Shown here: positions 35,607-45,529 of the stretch, in pieces
Layout of the letters: each line of letters opens with the position of its first letter
How positions within the stretch are numbered: position 1 is the stretch's first letter
NCBI GenBank assembly: GCA_963751695.1
Contig: CAVVVP010000002.1
Location: 434,001 to 498,000, forward strand
Length of the DNA stretch: 64,000 nucleotides
From: SZUA-22 sp963751695
Lineage (GTDB): Bacteria > Bacteroidota > Ignavibacteria > Ignavibacteriales > Melioribacteraceae
Direction: 5' to 3'
Notes under the pieces: model-generated
Databases searched by the model: none
What the model was told of the DNA's origin: nothing
What the model saw: the letters and a program-made list of their open reading frames with translations, nothing else
Position numbers and translations under genes: made by a program

Positions 35607-37685
35607 ATGTTAATTAAAAATATTAAAGATAAATCTGGAAGTATCATTACTCTATTCCTACTATTTGCTGGATTACAATTTACTGGTTGTTCCAACATGG
35701 AAGAAAGAGCTGATCAATCGCTTTCTAAATTGGACAACTATGAATATGAAGAAGGTTTAATGGAACTTGCTGAATTATCAGATCTTGTTTCTCAAGCTGC
35801 AAAATCAGAGAGTGACAGTAAAGCTGTTGAGAATAGTATAATTAAATTTTTACAATCAGATGTAACACTTTCTAGCAAACAATTCGTTTGTCAGAAGTTA
35901 AGCATTATTGGAAGTGAAAAATCTATACCTATTCTTAGTAAAATGATGGAGGAAGTTGAAACTGCAGACATAGCATTATTTCCATTAACCAGAATTCCTG
36001 GAAAGAAAGCATCAGAAGCACTTATTAATCAGCTGAATGCAAAAAATAAGCTAGTCAAAATCGGGTGTATTAATGCTTTAGGAGTCAGAAAATGCCAAGC
36101 TTCCGTTTCTAAAATTGTAGAATTATTGAAAGATAAAGATCCAGATATTGCTATTTCAGCAGCAACAGCGCTTGGAGTAATACAAGGCAATGAAGCCATG
36201 TCGGCATTGAATCAAGAGATTAGGAATCCAGATGTCAATCTACAAATTGTTGTAATTGATTCGTATTTGAGATGTGCAGATTCTTTAGTCAATGACAATG
36301 CAGTAGAAGCTATAACCATATACCAAGAAGTGTATAACAACAAACTACCACTTTCTTCACGACAAGCCGCACTTGCTGGATTGATAAAAGCTTCAGATAA
36401 CAAAACAGATATTATTAATAATTCCATAGTGAATGATGAAGATGTTCTTAAATTTATTGCCATTGATGGTTTGAGAGAGCTTCCAGCAAAAACTGATATG
36501 TCAAAATTCTATGCTTTGTTACCAAAATTGTCTCAAGAGAATCAAATTCAACTTTCAGGAGTTTTTAAAGATCGTTCAGACGTTGCTTCAAAAGAATCTG
36601 TCCTTGGTATGCTTAAATCAAGTGAGTCTTTGGTAAGAAATGCAGCACTTCAAACTCTAGCCGCTATTGGCGACAAAAGTGATGTGCTTACTATAGCTAT
36701 GATAGCAGCAGGTAAATCTGGACTTGAAAGAAGAAATGCTCGAGAATGTTTAGATAATATAAGTGACAAAAAAGCTGATCAACTTATCATAGAAAATATA
36801 TCTTTGGCTGATAAAAAAGTTAAGATCGAATTAATTAGATCGGCTGGCGCAAGAGGTATCAAATCATCTTTTGATATCCTATTAAAAAATACTGAATCAA
36901 ACGACAGACAGATTAGAACTGCGGCGTACTTATCAATTTCTGAAATAGCTTCTGAAGACAAAATACCAGTTTTAATAGATCAGTTGTATTCTCTACCATT
37001 TGAGAATGACAGGAAAAGAATGGAACGAACAATTTCCAGAATTCTTGCAATTTATCCTGAAGATAAATACGTTAATCTTTTAATCGAAAATGTTAACAAA
37101 CAAGAATCAGTTGATAACAAAGGCTCTTCTTTAAAATTACTAGGTGTAACTGGAAATCCAAATGCTCTAGAAATATTGAGACAGAATGTTGGGAATGAAA
37201 ACCTGACTGTCAAAGTTGGTGCAATTGAAGGATTGGCTAGTTGGTCAACTCCAGAGCCACTTAATGACTTACTAACAGCCACAGAGAAAGCTGAGAACAA
37301 TAATGTGAGGAAACCCGCCCTTCAAGGATTTACAAAGTTTATAGGAATGGATGATTCTCTTGATCCAAATAAAAAGTTCGAACTATATTCAAAGGCTCTT
37401 GAATATTCTCAAACTGGGAACGAAAAAAATCTTGCTTTAGAAGGATTAGGTCACGTTTATGTATATGGATCATTAGAAGTGTTAAAAACCTATTATAAAG
37501 ATCCATCAGTAACTGAAACTGTGGAAGACGGAATCAATAGAGTCGCTTGGAATTTAGTTGATAAAGATCCTGCAAAGATTAAATCTTACCTATTAGAAAT
37601 TATCGAGATGACAAGCGATGAAAGCTATAAAGAACGGTTAGGCAGAATTATTTCTAGTTCAGATTTAGTGTTAAAAAATAATTGA
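35607..37685 (+). CDS. HEAT-repeat lipoprotein
   Basis: 692 residues. Lipoprotein signal with lipobox LQFTGC (Cys near 28). The rest is alpha-helical, with HEAT/PBS-type repeats of about 30-40 residues recognisable along its length (VKIGCINALGVRKCQASVSKIVEL, PDIAISAATALGVIQ, LVRNAALQTLAAIGD, QIRTAAYLSISEIAS, LTVKVGAIEGLASWS). Likely a protein-binding scaffold at the envelope. It is last in the ThuA / Gfo-Idh-MocA operon and is followed by a strong terminator. Function not known. Confidence 0.85.
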   Translation: MLIKNIKDKSGSIITLFLLFAGLQFTGCSNMEERADQSLSKLDNYEYEEGLMELAELSDLVSQAAKSESDSKAVENSIIKFLQSDVTLSSKQFVCQKLSIIGSEKSIPILSKMMEEVETADIALFPLTRIPGKKASEALINQLNAKNKLVKIGCINALGVRKCQASVSKIVELLKDKDPDIAISAATALGVIQGNEAMSALNQEIRNPDVNLQIVVIDSYLRCADSLVNDNAVEAITIYQEVYNNKLPLSSRQAALAGLIKASDNKTDIINNSIVNDEDVLKFIAIDGLRELPAKTDMSKFYALLPKLSQENQIQLSGVFKDRSDVASKESVLGMLKSSESLVRNAALQTLAAIGDKSDVLTIAMIAAGKSGLERRNARECLDNISDKKADQLIIENISLADKKVKIELIRSAGARGIKSSFDILLKNTESNDRQIRTAAYLSISEIASEDKIPVLIDQLYSLPFENDRKRMERTISRILAIYPEDKYVNLLIENVNKQESVDNKGSSLKLLGVTGNPNALEILRQNVGNENLTVKVGAIEGLASWSTPEPLNDLLTATEKAENNNVRKPALQGFTKFIGMDDSLDPNKKFELYSKALEYSQTGNEKNLALEGLGHVYVYGSLEVLKTYYKDPSVTETVEDGINRVAWNLVDKDPAKIKSYLLEIIEMTSDESYKERLGRIISSSDLVLKNN

Positions 37686-37691
37686 AATTAT

Positions 37692-37725
37692 AAAAACCTT
37701 CAAAGAAAAATCTTTGAAGGTTTTT
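37692..37725. terminator. Bidirectional rho-independent terminator
   Basis: A perfect 15-bp stem (AAAAACCTTCAAAGA at 37692-37706 with 37711-37725) around an AAAA loop. The A/T ends give U-runs in both directions. It separates the convergent HEAT lipoprotein gene (ends 37685) and the Cys-rich metal-binding gene (ends 37735). Confidence 0.92.
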
Positions 37726-37734
37726 ACTAATATA

Positions 37735-38133
37735 TTAAGACTCTGTGACAGATACTTCCTTCAGTTCCATTCCACACTTTGAACATTCTCCAGCAACATC
37801 CGATGCATCGCATTTCATAGGACATTCATAAATCTTACCATCTTCATTAACATCTAATGCGACTCGGGCTTCTTTAGCCTTTACATAATCGCATCCTTTG
37901 TCATGACATTCTTCTGTACATACGTGCTTTACTTCCCCATCCTTCATGGCGCCAGCGTGCTTGCATCCATCCGCACATGCCTCAGAACATTTGTGATCTT
38001 TAGTACTGCAGTTTTCACAAGTACATTCCACTGGATGCTTCTCAACAGGTTTTTCTTGTGCTAAGACAGATGTTGATAAAACAATTGAGAACATTAAGAA
38101 GAAGAGAATATTGAATAGATTTATTTTTTTCAT
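37735..38133 (-). CDS. Secreted Cys-rich metal-binding protein (HMBD-type)
   Basis: 132 residues. Signal peptide to about residue 25 (STSVLAQ), then a mature part with 14 Cys in motifs such as CTCENC, CSEACADGCKHAG and CTEECHDKGC, ending in YECPMKCDASDVAGECSKCGMEL. The last is the heavy-metal-binding domain YxCPM...CxxCGM seen near CopA/CusA systems. It probably buffers Cu in the periplasm. It lies 119 bases downstream of copA on the same strand and ends at the shared terminator. Confidence 0.83.
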   Translation of the reverse strand: MKKINLFNILFFLMFSIVLSTSVLAQEKPVEKHPVECTCENCSTKDHKCSEACADGCKHAGAMKDGEVKHVCTEECHDKGCDYVKAKEARVALDVNEDGKIYECPMKCDASDVAGECSKCGMELKEVSVTES

Positions 38134-38252
38134 TGTAACTCCTATTAAGTAGTTATTTATAATTAGTACAATACAATAATACTCAATTTAATAATACCAT
38201 TTGTCGCATAAATGACATAATCTGATTTTGATTAAATTCTAATACAATTGCT

Positions 38253-40466
38253 TTAACTTTTCGTTTTACGCAGTCGAAGTGAATTTGTTAGTACTGAAAC
38301 CGAACTCAATGACATTGCTAATGCTGCGATCATGGGGTTTAAAAGTCCAAATGCTGCAAGGGGTATTCCAATTACATTATAAATAAATGCCCAAAAAAGA
38401 TTTTGCTTAATTGTTCTTACCGTTTTTTTTGATAATCGGATAGCATCTGGAACACTTTGCAGATTTCCCCTTACCAAAGTGATATCTGATGATTCTATGG
38501 CAATATCAGTTCCTGTACCAATTGCTATACCAAGGTCAGCAACGGTCAATGCTGGAGCATCGTTAATCCCATCTCCTACCATTGCCACTAATTTTCCTTT
38601 ACCCTGAATTTTCTTAATTATCTCTGCTTTCTGATTAGGGAGAATTCGAGAGTAATAGTTTTCAATCCCAAGCTTTGATGAAACAGATCTAGTTGCATCC
38701 TCACTATCACCACTTATTAGATATATATCAAGATTGAGTTTTTTTAATTCCTCAATTGCGCTCTTGGAAGCTGGTTTGATAGGATCATCAATCACAATTA
38801 TTGCTTCAATACTTTTATCAACTGCTACAAAAACCAAAGATTTTGTAAGATCAGTATGTTCACTAAAGGGTTCAGATGATTCATTTATTTCAATTCCATT
38901 TTCTCTTAATAATACATCTGTACCAATAATAATGGTGTGGTCAGCAATTTTTCCTTTTACTCCATTTCCAGGTAGACTCTCAAACTCAAATACTTCTAAT
39001 CCCTTGATTCTCTTTTTATCAAAATGCTCAACGATAGTTTTTGCAATAGGATGTTCGCTTCTTCTTTCGATTGAGGTAATAAATCTCAAAAGTTGATTTT
39101 TATCTAAAGACCCCGTGAAAATTATTTGACTGATCTCAGGAGAACCTTCTGTGATGGTTCCAGTTTTATCTAAAACCACACTATCTATTTTATGAGCAAG
39201 TTCAAGGCTTTCTCCATTTTTAAATAAAATCCCCTTCTGAGCTCCTAGACCAGTACCCACAACAATTGCCGTTGGTGTTGCAAGACCTAGTGCACACGGG
39301 CAAGCAATGATAAGTATTGCTACAAAATTTATTATTGCTATGTTGAGGTTATTAGATTCCCCAAAAATAAACCATCCCCAAAATGTAACTAGTGCAACTA
39401 TAATAATCGTCGGGACAAATATTGATGAGATTTTATCTGCCATTTTCTGAATAGGCGCTTTACTAGATTGAGCCTCCTCAACAATTTTTATTATTTGACC
39501 GAGGACAGATTCATCTCCAGTAGATGCTACTTTGAAATTAAATGATCCGTTTTGGTTAATCGTTCCGCCAATAATTTTTGATCCGGATTTCTTCTCAACA
39601 GGGAATGACTCACCCGTCAGCATGGATTCATCAACATAAGATGTTCCATGTACGATAACACCATCAGCTGGAATTTTCTCGCCAGGCCTTATCAATACTT
39701 CATCATCCTTTGCAATTGATTCAACTCGAATCTTTTGTTCAATGCCATCTTTAATAACAGTTGCTTCTCTTGGTTTTAGATTTAAGAGACCCTTTATTGC
39801 CCCACTGGTTTTCGCTTTAGATCTAGCTTCAAGAAGCTTACCCATTGTAATCAAAACTATTATTACTACTGCTGTTTCAAAATAGACATGTACAGAATTC
39901 AAGTCGAGGCTTATGTATTCTGGGAACAAAGTTCCAACTAGACTATAAATGAAGGCTGACCCAGTTCCAATTGCTACCAATGAATTCATATCAAAGTGGA
40001 GATCAAAAATATTATTCCAAAATGATTTATAATAGATTCTTCCTGGAAATACGATAACCGGAATTGAAAATAAAAGTAGAATAAAATTTGTGGTTTCAGA
40101 ATTGAAGGGCCAAACAGATTGAAATAAACTAAAATCTTTAAGCATACTGATTAAAAAAACAGGTAGGGCAAATATAACGCCGATGATCATAGAAAATTTC
40201 AACTTTTTGTAATGCTCATCTTCCTTGAAATTTTTGTCTATTTCGTTCTCTTTTTGAAGAACAAGTTCGTATCCATATTTCTTTATAGAATCAGCAGCAA
40301 TTAAGGTTGAGAATGAATCATCAACCAATAGCGTTATTTTTTCTGAGGCTAAATTAACATCAGCATTTTTTACACCTTCAACTTTAGATATTACTTTTTC
40401 GACACGCGAAACACAACTTGCACATGTCATTCCCTTCACTGGTAATGTTATTTTTTTAGTTTCCAT
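38253..40466 (-). CDS. copA: Copper-exporting P1B-type ATPase CopA
   Basis: 737 residues from ATG 40466; a TTG at 40487, 3 bases past the copZ stop, would add seven. One N-terminal HMA domain (GMTCASC), then eight membrane segments, actuator TGES, the Cu(I) channel CPC in ACPCALGLATP, phosphorylation DKTGTITEG, HP dipeptide (SEHPIAKT) and GDGINDAPAL. The last helices carry the N(Y) and MxxSS copper residues (FIYNVIGIPLAAFGL, LAMSLSSVSVLTNS). Exports Cu(I) from the cytoplasm. Confidence 0.95.
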   Translation of the reverse strand: METKKITLPVKGMTCASCVSRVEKVISKVEGVKNADVNLASEKITLLVDDSFSTLIAADSIKKYGYELVLQKENEIDKNFKEDEHYKKLKFSMIIGVIFALPVFLISMLKDFSLFQSVWPFNSETTNFILLLFSIPVIVFPGRIYYKSFWNNIFDLHFDMNSLVAIGTGSAFIYSLVGTLFPEYISLDLNSVHVYFETAVVIIVLITMGKLLEARSKAKTSGAIKGLLNLKPREATVIKDGIEQKIRVESIAKDDEVLIRPGEKIPADGVIVHGTSYVDESMLTGESFPVEKKSGSKIIGGTINQNGSFNFKVASTGDESVLGQIIKIVEEAQSSKAPIQKMADKISSIFVPTIIIVALVTFWGWFIFGESNNLNIAIINFVAILIIACPCALGLATPTAIVVGTGLGAQKGILFKNGESLELAHKIDSVVLDKTGTITEGSPEISQIIFTGSLDKNQLLRFITSIERRSEHPIAKTIVEHFDKKRIKGLEVFEFESLPGNGVKGKIADHTIIIGTDVLLRENGIEINESSEPFSEHTDLTKSLVFVAVDKSIEAIIVIDDPIKPASKSAIEELKKLNLDIYLISGDSEDATRSVSSKLGIENYYSRILPNQKAEIIKKIQGKGKLVAMVGDGINDAPALTVADLGIAIGTGTDIAIESSDITLVRGNLQSVPDAIRLSKKTVRTIKQNLFWAFIYNVIGIPLAAFGLLNPMIAALAMSLSSVSVLTNSLRLRKTKS

Positions 40467-40489
40467 ATTTTGATTAGAAGCACACAAAA

Positions 40490-40696
40490 TTATTTCTCGG
40501 GAATAACTACATATCCAGCTGACTTAATTACTTCAACTATTTCAGTTTTTGACTGATCACTTCCATCGAAATCTAGTTTTACGCTACCTACTTCAACTTG
40601 AACATTTTTAAAACCAGCATCCTTCAATTCCTTTTCAACTGCCAATACACAATGTGTACAAGTCATTCCACCAATTTTAAATTCTATTTCTTCCAT
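40490..40696 (-). CDS. copZ: HMA-domain copper chaperone (CopZ-like)
   Basis: 68 residues from ATG 40696 with GGAGAT 10 bases upstream; an ATG at 40714 would add six. Single ferredoxin-like HMA fold with GGMTCTHC metal loop (MTCxxC) and the closing SAGYVVI. Likely passes Cu(I) to CopA, whose start lies just downstream. No copper regulator (CueR, CsoR or CopY) is visible in the neighbourhood. Confidence 0.88.
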   Translation of the reverse strand: MEEIEFKIGGMTCTHCVLAVEKELKDAGFKNVQVEVGSVKLDFDGSDQSKTEIVEVIKSAGYVVIPEK

Positions 40697-40751
40697 TAGT
40701 TTTCTTATCTCCATTAATATGAATCTTATATATTTTGATTTTTAATAAAAA

Positions 40752-40783
40752 AGGTGCTTAAGAATAACAAATCTTAAGCACCT
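40752..40783 (-). terminator. Rho-independent terminator after the OmpA-like gene
   Basis: A perfect 12-bp stem (AGGTGCTTAAGA at 40752-40763 with 40772-40783) and 8-base loop, followed on the minus strand by TTTTTT. It lies 24 bases past the OmpA-family stop and separates it from copZ. Confidence 0.9.
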
Positions 40784-40807
40784 CAAATCAATAAATTATT
40801 TTGGATA

Positions 40808-42223
40808 TTATTTAGCCCATTCCGGTGTAATTACAACATCAATTCTTCTGTTTTTTGCTCTACCATCTTCAGTTTCATTGCTCGCAATAGGTTTTTCTTT
40901 TCCGTAACCTTTGGATATGATTCGACCTTTTAAGCTTTGCTCGTTAGCAACCAAGTATTCAGTAACAGCTGCAGAACGTTCTTCTGAAAGTCTCATATTT
41001 AGGTCATTACTTCCCCTAGAATCTGTGTGCCCTTCGACCACTGCGCTACAATTTTCGAATGAAGCAATACCATCTTGAACTTTTTTAAGAAGCCCAAAGT
41101 ACTGTGGTTCAATAGTTGATTTACCTGAAGGGAATGTAAGTCCATATAACCTTATGATTACATTATCACCATCACGCAGAACTTGAGCTTCAGATTGAGT
41201 AAATGTTTTAGATATAGCAACAACCCTTTCATCTTGTTCCATTTTCATCTGAAGTTTACTCTCTGTTGCCGCATAATCAGTCATTTTGGATTCAAATTTA
41301 GCAATTTGCATTTTTTGTGATTCTATTGTCGCTTCTTGCTCTGCAATAGTTGCTTGATAAGCACCCAATTGATCACTAACATTTTTAGTTGCCACATCAT
41401 ATCCTTTTTCAAATCTACCAACTTTTCCGATTTTCTCATTTAGAGCGGATAGTGGTTTTTCACTATCAAGAATCATAATTTCATATCCATGATCTTTATC
41501 TTGTAATTCTTTGACTTTACTGGCAATATATTCAGCATGAAGAGCTTCGTACTCAGCTTCCAATGCAAGATCAATTGCTTCATCTCTAGTATATCTATCT
41601 CCGGCCAATTTCTGTTCTGATTCTGCAACAAGACTTTTAGCTCGTGCTTGTGTTGCAGGTGCATAATCATCTACATCATTTTCATCGTTCTTCTTAATTT
41701 GATTTCTAGCGTTCACTAATATACCTTGTTCGATTGCCGCTAATTCAGTTTTCCTATACATTTCTTCAGCTTTAGCAGATTTTGATTTTGCATCTGCAAG
41801 GTCATTGTCTTCCATTTCTGACATTGCATCTTTAAACTGATTTTCGGCAGACTTCCAAAGTTCTGGGGCATGCTCATCCGAACCTGCAGTAATTGCATCC
41901 TCTCTTGCTTCAATAACTGTTGGGAAAGAAAGTTTAGCTAGATCAATAAACTCAAAGACTTTTTGAAAGCTTGTGTTGGCTTCTCCGATATATTCCTTGA
42001 TATCTTCCATCTTACCGCCATCTTTAAATTTTTCTTCTGCTTTATTATAACTTTTCATCCCCTTCTCAAAAGTGTTGGGCGCATAGACATCCCCTTTTTG
42101 TTCTTTAATTTTTTGTAACATTTGATCCGATTCACCAAATAACTCGGTACGTATGCTTTCCTGACCAAGCATTAAAATTGGTAAAAGTAGTAAAATTATT
42201 ATTGATAAAAGTCCCCTTTTCAT
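40808..42223 (-). CDS. OmpA-family peptidoglycan-binding envelope protein with helical N-terminal region
   Basis: 471 residues. Signal peptide to about residue 20 (LLLLPILMLGQ). A long alpha-helical, charged region (about 25-330) resembles DUF4398/tetratricopeptide-like helical pairs and ends in a coiled coil (IAEQEATIESQKMQIAKFESK). The C-terminal OmpA domain (about 350-470) has VVEGHTDSRGSNDLNMRLSEERS and AKNRRIDVVI with the peptidoglycan-binding Asp and Arg. There is no N-terminal barrel. It probably links outer membrane or lipoprotein to the wall. Confidence 0.87.
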   Translation of the reverse strand: MKRGLLSIIILLLLPILMLGQESIRTELFGESDQMLQKIKEQKGDVYAPNTFEKGMKSYNKAEEKFKDGGKMEDIKEYIGEANTSFQKVFEFIDLAKLSFPTVIEAREDAITAGSDEHAPELWKSAENQFKDAMSEMEDNDLADAKSKSAKAEEMYRKTELAAIEQGILVNARNQIKKNDENDVDDYAPATQARAKSLVAESEQKLAGDRYTRDEAIDLALEAEYEALHAEYIASKVKELQDKDHGYEIMILDSEKPLSALNEKIGKVGRFEKGYDVATKNVSDQLGAYQATIAEQEATIESQKMQIAKFESKMTDYAATESKLQMKMEQDERVVAISKTFTQSEAQVLRDGDNVIIRLYGLTFPSGKSTIEPQYFGLLKKVQDGIASFENCSAVVEGHTDSRGSNDLNMRLSEERSAAVTEYLVANEQSLKGRIISKGYGKEKPIASNETEDGRAKNRRIDVVITPEWAK

Positions 42224-42485
42224 TTCTTTTCTCCCTGTTTATATAAAAAAATACATTTAGTATTATAATATACCAAATAATCACACTCATTAATTGTAAA
42301 ATGATATTTACAAAATTATTTAGAATTGTCAAATTTATTTTTAAATAATTAAAACTTAAATCATTCTGCGTAACCGATAACAAAAATTTTCGTATAACAT
42401 TTTAAAGAATATTGCGTCTAATTTCACATTGAGGAATCCGATCGAATTAGTCCCAATTTTTTTATACTAACTGTGGGGAGTTGGT

Positions 42486-43655
42486 ATGGCAAAGAGATTT
42501 ATGATATCCATTCTATTTTATCTACCTCTATCCCTGTACATATTTTTCGGTTGCAAAGATGACAATGGAGTAGAACCTCCAAATACATACGTTTATCAAG
42601 TTCCTGAAAAGACAAATGATGGATGGGAAACTGAAAAGATAGGTAACGTTGGAATTCAAGGCGATCAATTATATGCGTTAGTAAACCTAATCAATTATAA
42701 TATTTATAAAGAAGTTCATTCAATATTAATTATTAAGAACAAAAAACTCGTTTTTGAAGAATACTTCAGAGGTCAAACATTCAATTATAGCGGGGTTGAG
42801 CATCACGGAATTAATGTCAAATTCACAAAAGATATCATCCACAATCAAGCATCTGTAACAAAAAGTTTTGCATCAACGCTAGTCGGAATTGCGATTGATA
42901 AAGGATACATCTCTTCAGTTGATCAAAAGGTGTATGACTTTTTCCCTGAGTATGACATTTATGGAACTGATACCAAGAATAGTATGACAATTGAACATTT
43001 ATTAACCATGAGTACTGGATTCGAGTGGAATGAAGGCGAGTATCAATATGCCGATTCTAGGAATGATTTGATTATAATGTGGAATGTAAATGATCCTCTG
43101 AGACATATTATGTCTAAACCTTTGATCAGCGAACCAGGTAACCAGTTCTATTACAATAGCGGTTGCACAAATATTCTTGGTGAAATTGTAAAGCGAGCTT
43201 CAGGTTTTAATACTGATACATTTGCAAAACTATTTCTTTTTCAACCTCTTGGTATTTTACTTTACCAATGGGAGCATTTTGATAATGGTGTTCTGTTTGT
43301 TTCAGGTGATCTGAAAGTCCGACCAAGGGATATGGCAAAGCTCGGTTACATATTCCTAAATAATGGTAAATGGAAAGATAACCAAGTAATAAGCACAGAT
43401 TGGATTGAAAAATCGAGTTATCCAAGTATTGATGCAAATAGTGTCTGGAGGTACGGCTATCAGTGGTGGATTAAAAAATACTCAATTAATTCAAAAGAGT
43501 ATTTTTCATTTTCTGCCAGAGGATGAGGTGGGCAGACTATAATTGTTTTTCCTAATAATGATCTAGTTATTGTTCTAACAGGTGGTAACTACACAACATA
43601 CGAGCCAGTAGAAGAAATTTTGTATACTTATATATTACCGTCGATATTCGATTGA
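42486..43655 (+). pseudogene. Serine hydrolase (beta-lactamase/class C family) lipoprotein, interrupted by an in-frame TGA
   Basis: ATG 42486 follows GGGGAG. Lipobox YIFFGC (Cys23). SxxK at 123-126 (SVTK), YNSG (YxN-type) at about 219, and the FSARG...GGQ region near the end. Codon 347 (43524-43526) is TGA; the same frame then encodes 42 more residues that complete the fold (GGQTIIVFPNNDLVIVLTGG) to a TGA at 43655. Homologs have ARGWGGQ, so TGA stands where Trp (TGG) is expected. The product would be 389 residues if read through. Either a recent nonsense mutation or a base error; other genes here use TGA as stop. Confidence 0.8.
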
Positions 43656-43693
43656 AATAACAAACATGTTTACAATTTCATGAGGGGATTGAA

Positions 43694-44356
43694 ATGAAAA
43701 AACGAATCATAATTCATTCAATGATAATTTTTCTGTGCTTGACAACTTTTTGTATGGCTCAAGTTGAAATTGGCATAATCGGTGGTTGGAATATATCCAA
43801 CCTTGATGTGAAAGATAATGATTTATCTAGTGAGTGGAATTATGGAGCAGGTGCAGTAGTTGATATCAATTTTTCGGAAAGCATGGGTTTGAGAACAGAA
43901 CCGATGTACCTTGTAAAAGGGGGCGTGATGGAAGCTTCACAAGGTGACCCACGTTTAGACATTTCGTTGGATTTTATTGAACTACCTGTGCTGTTTATGT
44001 ACGAATTCGGAGAACATGAAACTTTCTATTTACTTGGGGGTTTTTCTGTTGGGTATCAACTTTCTTCCAAAATAGAATCGGACATTAGTGGAATTCCATT
44101 CTCTGCTGACCTAAGTTCGGCAGTAAATACAATTGATATTAGTGGAGTACTAGGTGTAGGAATCGAACTACCGATTGAATCTGTAAAATTATTCTTTGAA
44201 GCAAAATACTCTTACGGATTTATAAATATGCAAAAGGGTGGAACAATATATTTCAAATCTGGTCATATTGAACTACCAATGGAATTAGATTCAGAATCAG
44301 ACGCTTTTTCAACTTTAGGAATTCAAATAATGGGTGGAATAACCATACCTTTGTAG
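43694..44356 (+). CDS. PorT-family outer-membrane beta-barrel protein
   Basis: 220 residues with GGGG-type ribosome site (GAGGGGATTGAA) before ATG 43694. Signal peptide MKKRIIIHSMIIFLCLTTFCMAQ. The mature chain alternates strands with GG turns (VEIGIIGGWNISNLDV, GLRTEPMYLVKGGV, YLLGGFSVGYQL, FFEAKYSYGF), as in OMP_b-brl_2 eight-stranded barrels. Role unknown. It follows the broken hydrolase by 38 bases and may share its transcript. Confidence 0.8.
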   Translation: MKKRIIIHSMIIFLCLTTFCMAQVEIGIIGGWNISNLDVKDNDLSSEWNYGAGAVVDINFSESMGLRTEPMYLVKGGVMEASQGDPRLDISLDFIELPVLFMYEFGEHETFYLLGGFSVGYQLSSKIESDISGIPFSADLSSAVNTIDISGVLGVGIELPIESVKLFFEAKYSYGFINMQKGGTIYFKSGHIELPMELDSESDAFSTLGIQIMGGITIPL

Positions 44357-44461
44357 CGGATATTTTTAGTTGAAATTTTATTTCTGTATTCAAAATCTAG
44401 AATAATTTATTCTAAAAAAAGATATCTTTGAACTTAAACATTCATCAATAGGTATATTACA

Positions 44462-45514
44462 ATGAATAAATTGATTCGATTATTATTTTTAGGAATAACG
44501 ATATTTTTCTACTCATGTACTCCAGAACCGTTTCCAATACTTAATTATTCTACTGGAAGTTATGTTTTCACAAACGAAAATCTTCTTCAGGAACAAAACC
44601 ATCTTCAAAAAATTGATTCATTGTTTAATTCGGGAACTTCCGGATACTTCACTGGAAAGGAAGATGTAGAAATATACTACAAATACTATTTACAAAGTGA
44701 AAATGAACAAGGAGCTGTTGTAATTTCATCTGGAAGAACTGAAGCTGTTTTAAAATATAAAGAAGTAATCTTTGATTTTTTTAATAACGGTTATTCGGTG
44801 TATATCCATGATCATAGAGGACAAGGTTATTCAGACCGAATGCTTGCAGATCCAGATATGGGATATGTGGAAAACTTCCAATACTACATTGATGATATGA
44901 AATTCTTTTTTGACAATTACGTTTTTCCAAATCAACACAAGAATATTTTTCTATTTGCACATTCAATGGGTGGAGCTATCGGTGCAACATATATTGAACA
45001 ATATCCAAACGATTTTAAAGTAGCTTCTTTTTCATCACCAATGCTTGGATTACCATTCCCCACATGCCTAGCTGTAAGCATACTTGTTGGTGAGCAACCC
45101 GAATATGCAATAGGAAATGATAACTATAAAAACAGTATAGTAAAATTTGAAGAAAATGATTTAACACATAGCAAGGTTAGATATCAAATTATGCTGGATG
45201 TATTTGATAAACATCCAGATGCCAGACTAGGCGGAGCTACATATCAGTGGGTAAATAGATCATGTGATCAGTTTGACTATATTTTTAACAATTTAGATAA
45301 GATCTCGATACCACTTCTTTTATTTTCTGGACAAAATGAGCAAATTGTAGATCCAGCATCACAAAATGAATTTATTTATTCTTTGTCAGAATTGGGTGTG
45401 CAAGCAACTGGGTATCTGGTTGAAGGGGCAAATCATGAATTGCTAGTCGAGAAGGATTCAATAAGAAATGCAGTACTTTCGAAGACTTTAGATTTTTTCA
45501 AAAATAATCAATAA
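44462..45514 (+). CDS. Lipoprotein alpha/beta hydrolase, lysophospholipase/monoacylglycerol lipase type
   Basis: 350 residues. Lipobox FFYSC (Cys19). Serine-aminopeptidase S33/PldB-type fold: oxyanion region VVISSGRTEAVLKYKEV, HDHRGQGYSDR (the HDHRGxGxS signature of PldB-type enzymes), nucleophile AHSMGGAIG, acid in LLLFSGQNEQIVDP, and His in EGANHELLVEKDSIRN. It likely hydrolyses lysolipids or monoglycerides at the envelope. It converges with the kinase gene 15 bases downstream with no evident terminator. Confidence 0.88.
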   Translation: MNKLIRLLFLGITIFFYSCTPEPFPILNYSTGSYVFTNENLLQEQNHLQKIDSLFNSGTSGYFTGKEDVEIYYKYYLQSENEQGAVVISSGRTEAVLKYKEVIFDFFNNGYSVYIHDHRGQGYSDRMLADPDMGYVENFQYYIDDMKFFFDNYVFPNQHKNIFLFAHSMGGAIGATYIEQYPNDFKVASFSSPMLGLPFPTCLAVSILVGEQPEYAIGNDNYKNSIVKFEENDLTHSKVRYQIMLDVFDKHPDARLGGATYQWVNRSCDQFDYIFNNLDKISIPLLLFSGQNEQIVDPASQNEFIYSLSELGVQATGYLVEGANHELLVEKDSIRNAVLSKTLDFFKNNQ

Positions 45515-45529
45515 TAGTGTACAGGTTTT

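Noticed and set aside
43524..43526. TGA recoding as Trp or selenocysteine
   Set aside because: Several firmly identified genes here end in TGA, and no hairpin resembling a selenocysteine insertion element follows this codon; a TGG to TGA change is simpler.
44398..44414. TAGAATAA/TTATTCTA hairpin before the lipase gene
   Set aside because: Weak A/T-only stem followed by A residues on the plus strand, so not a terminator; probably chance in AT-rich DNA.
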